From positions 1 to 33,195 of the forward strand of contig NZ_MWLN01000223.1 in NCBI RefSeq assembly GCF_002198655.1: a stretch of DNA of 33,195 nt, given 5' to 3'. Numbering within the stretch: the stretch's first letter is position 1; every line of letters starts with the position of its first letter. Below, one piece after another: positions 18,101 to 24,800 of this stretch. The stretch is from Kineosporia sp. A_224 (GTDB lineage: Bacteria; Actinomycetota; Actinomycetes; Actinomycetales; Kineosporiaceae). The notes under the pieces were generated by a model, which saw only the letters and a program-made list of their open reading frames with translations, was not told the origin of the DNA and made no database searches. Made by a program: the position numbers and the translations under genes.

Positions 18101-19459
18101 GGCGTCGTCACGCGGTGGCGCCCGGACGAGGCGCACGTGTACGTCCTCGAGCGCGAACCCGGTGGCCTGGCGGCGTTCGAGGCTGCGCCGCACTGCGGCG
18201 GCGTCGTCACGCCGGGGGAGCCGGACCGGGTGCGTCGGCTCGTCCTGTGGCTCGCGGCCGAGGTGCAGCGCCGTGCCGTCGCGCGGTTCTCGGTGCCGCC
18301 CGGGCACCGCGACCCGTTCGTCGTGCTCGTCGTCGACGGCTGGGAGCACTTCGAGAACCGCGCCGACCCGATGTTCCAGGAGACCTCGCTGCTCCAGACC
18401 CTGCGCGAGGTGATCCAGAACGGCCCGCCCGTCGGGGTGCACGTCGTGCCGATCGGCGGCCAGGACATCCTCAACGGCAAGCTGCCAGGGCTGTTCACCC
18501 AGCGCGTGCTCCTGCCGTTCCCCAAGGACGAGCTGCGCCGCTCGCACGCCCCGACCCGGACGGCGGCCCCGCCGCTGCTGCCCGGCCGGGCGATCGACGG
18601 CGCAACCGGTGCACATCTGCACGTGTCGGTGCCGGACGTCGCGGCGGCGCTCGTCGCGGCCAAGGGGCACGGCGTCGGTGGTGACCTCGACCCGGCCCGG
18701 CTGCCCGTCGTCCTGCCCCGCCTGCCGGTCGCTCTCTCGCTGGCCGAGACGCGCGCCGCGGTCGGGCTCGACGACGCCGGTCGCGGTGCTGCATGGGTGC
18801 CGCTCGGCGTCGGCGGCCCGGCCGTCGAGCCGGTCGGGATCGACCTCTTCGAGGCCGGTCCGCACCTGCTCCTCGTCACCGGGGTCGCCGGCACGGGGCG
18901 CACGTCCGTCGCCGCGACGGTCGCGCGAGGCCTTCGGGCGCAGGGGATCGGGGTCCTCGCGGTGTGCCCGCCGCGCTCGGGCCTGGCCGCGCTGCTGCCG
19001 GCCTCCGACCCCGGGGTGCGGGTCGTCACCGGCACGACCGTCGAGGACACGGCGCTGCGCGAGGCGGCCGCCGACCTCGAGGCGGTGCTGCCCGGCGGCC
19101 GCTACGCGGTCGTCGTCGACGACTGCGAGCAGGTCGTCGTCACCGCGGCGAAGGAGAACTGGGACGAGAAGCCGACCCTGCTCGCCGAGATCGCCGAGCC
19201 CGGCTCGCAGGGCCGCCGCGCGCTCGTGCTCGCCGGCGACGCGCTGCCGATCGTCCAGGGCCAGCGCCGTGCGCTGGCCCGGGTCGTCGGCGAGGTCTTC
19301 ACCTCGGGGGCGCGGTTCCTGCTCTGCCCGACCGTGCCGGCGGCGGCGCGGGAGATGGGTTTCCAGCTCGAGCCCGACCAGTTCTTCGCCGGCCCGCCCG
19401 GTCGCGGCCACCTCGCGGTCGGCCGCACCGTGACGCTGGTGCAGGGGGCCCGGCCGTGA
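15104..19459 (+). CDS. FHA-containing FtsK/SpoIIIE ATPase, EssC/EccC-like T7SS motor
   Basis: The 1451-residue protein starts at GTG 15104 behind GGGGGA. Residues 1-75 form a small beta-rich domain. An FHA domain follows at about 100-155 (IGRHEIARRR, DASRTHAEI, DLGSANGTRV). Two membrane helices lie at about 228-270. Three FtsK-type ATPase modules come next. Module 1 has an intact Walker A, GATGAGKS (about 646-653), and Walker B LVLVFDEF (about 757-764). Modules 2 and 3 have GGPQSGRTT (about 983) and GVAGTGRTS (about 1259), with Arg in place of the Walker Lys. FHA-TM-FtsK order is that of firmicute EssC rather than mycobacterial EccC, which lacks FHA. It would drive export of WXG100-type substrates through a type VII channel. 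No channel partners are visible in the window; the WXG100 and RHS toxin genes lie 7 kb downstream. Confidence 0.88.
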   Translation: MNFRVTVHDPGTGASRTVEVSAAPESSVASLLAALPLGGPGSAWFVGAAWLDPASTVADSPLVPGAVLSLGAPGPDPRALPHGAVGALRALDGPDAGAVHWLAIGRHEIARRRDASVPVRDPDASRTHAEIRLEPNGTASVADLGSANGTRVDGVPLAPGTAAALAPGAVLEVGAGLFEWVPVGPPPPPPVRSPDARLDIDRAFAASPAIVPVRVRMPQPVERNASSKATAVTTAVVPLVLGGVMAVVLHSPAMLLLGLFGPVAWAAQAFFDRRSRAASQSRFDTAKAAVQQTIAAAVTTEERARRAAAPDVHDVTLAATGRRRGVWPRNADSPDGLVVRVGTGSRPAAVECEGEVWEGFVPPVVRGVPVTVDLRAAGVLGVVGPATATAGTARWLVAQLATLRSPADLRLVVVTADPGGADDLAWTAWLPHLDPGEDGAVPVLVGSTDSTRRDRIAELRDLVTRRKDAARDSFDGGRPAGARFGEDVVVVLDGALALRKLPGIETVLREGPEVGVHTVAVDRQSLNEMRAECAVDETGAVRLTRSRVEEPVTAHAEQISAADAERVARALSPLRDRLTLAAAERAVPYPVRFLDLLGIARPTPDDVARAWARTPGPCTRVVLGADASGPVTVDLAGQGPHTMLGGATGAGKSILLQTLVTSLLMANRPDELNLVLVDFKGGSAFLPFRRCPHVVSLIRSTGETAADVFDAAAAERVLASVRAEVRRRESMLARFGGEIDEYWRSRGSAGWEPLPRLVLVFDEFARVLETSPNFLVELVNVAAKGRSLGMHLVLATQSLQGKLSPELKNNIDLRITLRQNEPADSVEVLGVPDAASIPGRLRGRGMVLCTKDETRTPTLFQSGYLGDPPPTGQAPPAHVRLLDWTTLGEPRPADATGPRGERTDQVLAIEAIEQASADLAAPQPFRPLLPALPVVLPLVDLPARATEPVAATAVPFGLVDVPDRQSQPAAVLDLAGTDRLLVAGGPQSGRTTVAAALLAGVVTRWRPDEAHVYVLEREPGGLAAFEAAPHCGGVVTPGEPDRVRRLVLWLAAEVQRRAVARFSVPPGHRDPFVVLVVDGWEHFENRADPMFQETSLLQTLREVIQNGPPVGVHVVPIGGQDILNGKLPGLFTQRVLLPFPKDELRRSHAPTRTAAPPLLPGRAIDGATGAHLHVSVPDVAAALVAAKGHGVGGDLDPARLPVVLPRLPVALSLAETRAAVGLDDAGRGAAWVPLGVGGPAVEPVGIDLFEAGPHLLLVTGVAGTGRTSVAATVARGLRAQGIGVLAVCPPRSGLAALLPASDPGVRVVTGTTVEDTALREAAADLEAVLPGGRYAVVVDDCEQVVVTAAKENWDEKPTLLAEIAEPGSQGRRALVLAGDALPIVQGQRRALARVVGEVFTSGARFLLCPTVPAAAREMGFQLEPDQFFAGPPGRGHLAVGRTVTLVQGARP

Positions 19460-20061
19460 CGCCCTACCGCCAGGTGCGCGCGGTCTTCGACGACGCGACG
19501 ATCACCGTCTACCAGGCCTACCCGCCGCGGATCGCCGACCCGGCGCTGGCTGCCGGCACCTTCGTCGCGCCGTTCAAGGTCGACCGGATGACGTGGGTCA
19601 AGCCGTCGTTCCTGTGGATGATGTACCGCTGCGGCTGGGCCGAGAAGCCTGACCAGGAAAGGGTTCTCGCCGTCCGCCTCAGCCGGGCCGGCTTCGAGGA
19701 GGCGCTGTCCCGGGCCTGCCTCAGCGAGTTCGACGCCGCACTGCACGCCTCGCACGACGCCTGGCGGGCCGCGCTGCGGGCGAGCCCGGTCCGGGTGCAG
19801 TGGGACCCCGAGCGCGACCTGCACCTGCAGCCGCTCGGGTGGCGCAGCCTGCAGGTGGGCCTGTCCGGTGCTGCCGTCCCGCGGTACGTCGGTGAGTGGA
19901 TCGTCGGCCTCGACGACGTCACGCCGTCGGCGCGCGCGATGCACGCGCACGTGCGCGCCGGCGACCTCGCCGCCGCGACGGTGCTGCTGCCGCCGGAGCG
20001 CCCCTACCCGCTGCCACCCGCACTCGTGACCCGGCTCGGCGCGACGCCTCCCGACGCCTGA
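19456..20061 (+). CDS. DUF4291 family protein
   Basis: The 201-residue protein matches DUF4291 well. It opens YRQVRAVFDDATITVYQAY, then has IADPALAAGTFVAPFK, RMTWVKPSFLWMMYRCGW (near 47-64), and an ERVLAVRLSRAGFEEAL block. The family is cytoplasmic, widespread and of unknown function; the dense conserved Tyr, Trp, Arg and Lys residues suggest an enzyme or nucleic-acid binder. The GTG start overlaps the TGA of the FtsK-like gene (GTGA), so the two are translated together. That coupling is the only functional hint and could tie the protein to the secretion ATPase, or be accidental. Confidence 0.87.
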   Translation: MTPYRQVRAVFDDATITVYQAYPPRIADPALAAGTFVAPFKVDRMTWVKPSFLWMMYRCGWAEKPDQERVLAVRLSRAGFEEALSRACLSEFDAALHASHDAWRAALRASPVRVQWDPERDLHLQPLGWRSLQVGLSGAAVPRYVGEWIVGLDDVTPSARAMHAHVRAGDLAAATVLLPPERPYPLPPALVTRLGATPPDA

Positions 20062-20109
20062 CGGGTCGGCTGCGACGCCAAGGCCCTGGTCTTCGACGCG
20101 TCCGCCGGC

Positions 20110-20652
20110 TCACCCGCCGTGCAGGTCCGGGTCGAAGCCGGGGTAGGGCAACGGCTGCTGCGGGTTGCGGCCGGCGACCCACCAGTAGCTGCTGCGGCCG
20201 TAGTACACGGTCTTGGCCCAGTCGTCGGCGTATTCGTGCGTCAGCATGGTGGTCATCCGTGACGCTGGCGTTCCACTCGAGGGGGTCACTGTCTCCTGGC
20301 TCGAACCACGACATCAGGTCCGAGACGGTCCAAGCCAGGGTGCGGGCGAGTGCGACGCGCCGTTCGGGCGACAACGCCTGCAACCGCCGCCGCAGGGCCC
20401 GCCCGCCATCCGGTGCGATGTCCGGCTCCGAGGCGGCGAGCAGCCACCTGGGCAGCACCGACTGCCACCTCATATCCTCGAACGGGGTGCCACCCGCGAC
20501 GGTGGCGGCGATCACGGCCAACGCTTCACGGCAACGATCGACCACCTCGGACACCGGTCCGTCGGAGCCGACGTCCACCGTGACGACACCGACCCACCCT
20601 GTGACTCCGGGCAGTGCGTCGAACGACAGGGTTGCTGGGCGTCGTCGGTCAT
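20110..20652 (-). pseudogene. Frameshifted gene of unknown function
   Basis: Three pieces of one protein lie in changing frames. ATG 20652, with AGGAG six bases ahead, starts MTDDAQQ. The protein-like frame then moves to LSFDALPGVTGWVGVV and runs to DPLEWNASVT. At about 20257 it moves back to the first frame, giving MTTMLTHEYADDWAK and ending YPGFDPDLHGG at TGA 20110. Adding one base near CAACCCTG (about 20630) and removing one near ACGGATG (about 20258) would give an intact product of about 180 residues. No family is recognised. The Trp-rich C-terminus (SSYWWVAGRNPQQPLPYP) and place downstream of a polymorphic toxin suggest an old immunity or cassette gene. Sequencing error is the alternative. 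Confidence 0.55.
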
Positions 20653-20679
20653 GCGGAACTCCTGGTTCGCGTCACGGCG

Positions 20680-21062
20680 TCAGTGCCCGTCGGTGCTCGA
20701 CCATGCCGGCCCGAGGAGAACAGGACCGGCGCACCGGCCCCGGCTCGCGACCCGACGTCTGCTCGTCACTCCATGATCGTGGCGGATTCCGCGGCAGAGT
20801 GCCGCGACATTCTCCGCGCACACGTTGTCGACGGAGTTGAAGTCGTCCTTCCAGCCGGGTCGAGATAGAGCTGCATCAGCACGGCGAGTGCCGGTTACCA
20901 CGCCTGGCGGGTAGGTATCGAGTGGCGTTCCAAGGAGCTCGCGCGCGTAGCGTCGGCGGTCACCAGACGCGTACCCGTTCGCAGCGCCGGAGCAAGCTCG
21001 CTCGACTCGTGCGCGTCCACCATCAGCGCGGCCTCGGGTGGATCGGCAGAAGCCCGGACTGA
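20680..21062 (-). pseudogene. Degenerate coding remnant downstream of the candidate immunity gene
   Basis: Directly after the TGA of the 259-residue gene and in the same frame, codons read SADPPEAALMVDAHESSELA and on to a TAA at 20895, with host-like GC third positions. In another frame the following segment reads YARELLGTPLDTYPPGVV and then WKDDFNSVDNVCAENVAALC, also protein-like. No frame is open across the whole stretch and there is no good start codon. I read it as a decayed gene with at least one frameshift. Base composition is less GC-rich than in neighbouring genes. The product is unknown. Confidence 0.33.
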
Positions 21063-21842
21063 TCATGGTCTGCTCAGCAGCGCCGCGGCTGCGCTGCTGC
21101 CCAACAGGATCGCCGGACGGCGGAGCCTGGTGTCGAAGTCGGGCACGACCTCTCCGCCGCCGCTGAGGGGGGCCCACCCGCAGTAGAGGCGCCCGCGACC
21201 GAGGGAGACGGCGTCCCCGAGGGCCTCCTGGAACGCGGCAGGCACGTCGACCTGGCCGTCGGCAAGACCGTCCGGGACGTACACCGACGAGGCCCACACG
21301 GCGTCGCCGCCCGCCAGTGCCGTCGGGGACGGCAGTCTGAGCTCGATCCCGAGAGCTCCGTAGAGGACGCCGTCGTCGTCCACGAGCTGCGTGAGAACCG
21401 AGATGATCCACGCCGCGAGCTTGCGGGCTCGCGTCTTCTCACGGGACGACCACAGGGACTCGGGGATCCCGAGGGCGTCGGCTGCGACGGTCACACCGAT
21501 GGGGTGCTGGTCCGCCGGGCCGGACGGCAGGTACTCGACGAGGACGACGCCCCAGGTGGGATGCCGGAACCCGGCGAGGATCGGCCGACCCCGAGTGGTG
21601 TCCGCTCCGGACACCACCGCGTCGAAGGAACCGGGTGAGAGGTCCTGGCGCGCGGCCAGGTCCTCGAGATGAAACCTGAACTCGAAGCTCTGCTCCCACG
21701 GCGCGACGACGACCGCGCCGGTCCCTGTGCAGCCTAGGGAGACGGCGACGGTGCAGGCGCGCGAGAACTGGTCCTCCTGCGCGCCGGCAGCGACGACGGA
21801 CGCCGTCAGGTGCGGCGGCTCCGGGTACAGCAGATCGTTCAT
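21063..21842 (-). CDS. Candidate immunity protein for the RHS toxin
   Basis: The 259-residue soluble protein begins at ATG 21842, overlapping the TGA of the RHS toxin gene by ATGA. It is mixed alpha/beta with many Trp and acidic residues, no signal peptide and no membrane helix. Segments include EQSFEFRFHLEDLAARQDL, PTWGVVLVEYLPSGP and REKTRARKLAAWIISVLTQL. I recognise no family. Immunity genes of polymorphic toxins normally sit directly downstream of the toxin tip and are often coupled, so neutralising the C-terminal toxin in the cytoplasm is the best inference. Its length is at the upper end for such proteins, comparable with SUFU- or SMI1/KNR4-class immunity proteins, though neither motif is seen. 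Confidence 0.68.
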   Translation of the reverse strand: MNDLLYPEPPHLTASVVAAGAQEDQFSRACTVAVSLGCTGTGAVVVAPWEQSFEFRFHLEDLAARQDLSPGSFDAVVSGADTTRGRPILAGFRHPTWGVVLVEYLPSGPADQHPIGVTVAADALGIPESLWSSREKTRARKLAAWIISVLTQLVDDDGVLYGALGIELRLPSPTALAGGDAVWASSVYVPDGLADGQVDVPAAFQEALGDAVSLGRGRLYCGWAPLSGGGEVVPDFDTRLRRPAILLGSSAAAALLSRP

Positions 21843-24800
21843 AGCTTGCCCAGGAGGCGAAGGATCGCGGTCACTTGACCATTGTTGGGCACGAACGCGG
21901 TGGACAGCTCACCGGTCGAGCGGGCGAACTGCGCCGCGAACCACTTGCCGTCGATCCGTGCGAGGTGGAGGAACGTGTCCGTCCCACCTGTGCTCCACGG
22001 CACGATCTTCGAGCTCCCGGAGGCTCTCGTCACAAGTGTCGTCCACTCCTCGAACTGAACCTTGCCGGCGGTGCGTCCGAACCACTGGGCTGCGTGCCTG
22101 CCGAAACTGTGGTTGAGGCCGGCCTCGGTGACGAGCGGGGAGTACGGCGTCAACCCGAGCGGGTCCACCCACGCCGTCGGGTTGTCGACATAGGTCGCGG
22201 GGTTCGGTGACCCGAGGAGCCCGAGCGGGTCCGCGCTGGCGTACCGCCCGGTGGTGGGGTCGTAGTGGCGGAAGTAGTTGTAGACCAGGCCGGTCTCGTC
22301 GTCGGTGTACTGGCCGGGGAACAGCAGCAGGCAGGTGACGGTCGTCCCGTCGGCGGCCGGAGCGTCGAGCGGGGCGCCCCAGATCGTCGTCCGGCGGGAC
22401 CACGCGACGGTTCCGTCGGGGGTGACGAGGTCGGTCGGGGCGCCGACGAGGTCGGAGACGATCGCGTGGAACCGCTCGTCGTACCAGGCCTGTTCGTGCG
22501 GGGCCTGGTCGTGCGAGGGCTGCTCCCGCTCGGTGCGGGTGCGCTGGGTCAGCGGGGTGAGGCCGTCGGGGGCGTGGTCCCAGGTCGTGACGACCGGGTC
22601 GGTGCCGGCCATGGTGCGGGTCTGTTCGGCGAGCGTGGTGCCGTCCCAGGTGAACACGACGGACTCGACGACGGCGCCGTCCTCGAGGCGGTGCTTGGCG
22701 GTGCGGCGGCCGAGGGCGTCGTAGGTGTAGCGCCACACGGTGCCGTCGGGGGTGGTGCAGGTGGTGAGGCGGTCGTGGGTGTCCCAGCTGTAGGTGTGGG
22801 TGCGGGTGCCGCCGGAGAGCAGCCTGGTGCGGCGGGTGACGAGGCGGCCCGCGTCGTCGTGGACGTACGTGGTGCGGCCGGCGCGGACGACGCGGGTGCC
22901 GGTGTGCTCGCGGGTGCCACGCGGGCCCTTGGCGGCATCGGGGTCGGTGCCGTCCGAACCGTCGGTGCCCGGCCACACGGCGTCGGTGACATTGCCGGCC
23001 GGGTCGTAGGTGTACTGCTCCGTGGCCGGCCCCGGACCCGTTGCGGCAGAGGTGATCCGGCGCAGCGGGTCGAGACCGAGGACCGTCGTGCCGGTGAGGT
23101 CCTCCACCCGGGTGAGGTAGCCGTCATCCGCGTACCCGTAGGTGCGGCGCAGCACCGGGTCGCCGGCCGTGCTCGTGAGGGTCTGCGCGGCGAGCAGGCC
23201 GGAGGTGTTCCAGGCCAGGTCGAGGACGGCGCCGGTCGGGTCTGGGCCGAGGGTGCGACGCGTGGGCCGGCCCGCCGCGTCGTACCCGAAGCGCACCAAC
23301 GGATCGGTCGTGCCGTCCTGTGTGCCGGTCAGCGCGACCGGACGGCCCGCGCCGTCGTACGCCCAGCCCGACGCGGTGCCGGCCGGCGTGGTGCGCCCGG
23401 TCCGCCGGCCGGCCGCGTCGTACTGCGAGGCCAGCGTCCGCACACCGAGCGGGTCGGTGGTCGTCTCGGCGACGACCCGGCCGACGGCGTCCCGGGTCAG
23501 CGCGAGGTCGGCGTCCGGATTCGCGGCGCGCACGAGCCGGCCCGCGGCGTCGTACGCGAACGTCGCACGGACGGCGACCCCCGACGGCCCGGCTGCCACC
23601 TCGGCGAGCACCGCACCGCGCGCGTCGCGCTCGTACTCCACGACCCCCGCCGCGCTCTCGCGCCGCACGACCTGGCCTGCGGCGTCCCGGGTCAGGCTCC
23701 GGGTGCGGCCGTCGAAGTCGGTCTCGGCGACGAGGTCGCCGCGCGGGTCGTAGGCGTACCGCCATGTGAGGCCGAGCGGGTCGGTGACCGCGACGAGGCG
23801 GAGCTCGGTGTCGTACGCGTAGCGGGTCGTCGCGCCGTCGGGCGTCGTGACCTCGGCGGGCTGGTCCCACGCGGTCGGCACGACCCGGGTCGTGCCGCCC
23901 ACCGGGTCGGTCGCCTCGCGGAGGTTGCCCTCGGCGTCGTAGGTCCACGTCCAGTGCGCGCCGTCCGGGCCGGTCCGCTCCCGCAGGTGCCCCTCGACCG
24001 TCCACGCGACCCGCGTCGTCGCACCGGCCGGGTCGGTCACCGCGACCGGGCGGCCCAGCGCGTCCCGGGTCACGGACGTCGTCGCGCCCGTCGGGTCGAC
24101 GACCTGGAGCGGCAGCCCGGCCGGGTCGCAGGCCACCCGGGTCGTCGCGCCGACCGGGTCGGTCACCGTGACGAGATGCCCGGCGTCGTCCCACTCGAAC
24201 GCGGTCGTCGCCCCGGTCGGGTCGGTCTGCTCGAGCAGCAGCCCGCGCGCCTCGTCGTACCGGCTCGTCCACGTCGCGCCGGTCGGGTCGGTCGCCGTGA
24301 CGGGCAGCCCGGCGTCGTCGCGGCCGAGCGTCGTGACGGCGCCGTCCGGCAGGGTCACGGACGTCGCACGGCCGGCCTCGTCGTAGGCGTACCGGGTGGT
24401 CCGGCCGAGCGGGTCGGTCGCGGCGAGCGGGTGGTTGCGGTCGTCCCACTCCTGCAACCAGACGCCGCCGAGCGGGTCCTCCCGCCGCACGATCTGGTGG
24501 GCCGCGTTCGCGGTGAAGACCGTCGTCCGGCCGAGGGAGTCGGTGAACCGGGCGGTCGTCGTCCCGTCGGCCGCGGGCGAGTCGTCGTAGCCGATCCGCG
24601 CCCGGAGCACTCCCTCGGTGCCCTCGGCGGCGTAGCAGCGGCCCTGCTCGTCGTAGCGGTACGCGTACCAGGTGCCGTTGCGGTCCTCCCAGCGGACGAC
24701 GCGCCCCAGGTCGTCGTACGCGTACCGCATCGCGCTGCCGGAGGAGTTGAACACGTGGGTGAGCCGGCCCGCGGTGTCGTACCCGTACCGGGCGACGACG

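Noticed and set aside
15029-19411. Very long open frame on the minus strand opposite the FtsK-like gene
   Set aside because: Stop codons are rare in very GC-rich DNA. The translation is Arg/Gly/Asp-rich low complexity without domains, while the plus strand has a clear FHA-FtsK protein.
20895-21062. Readthrough extension of the candidate immunity gene past its TGA
   Set aside because: The same frame continues protein-like for about 55 codons, but readthrough has no supporting signal; a separate decayed gene is simpler.
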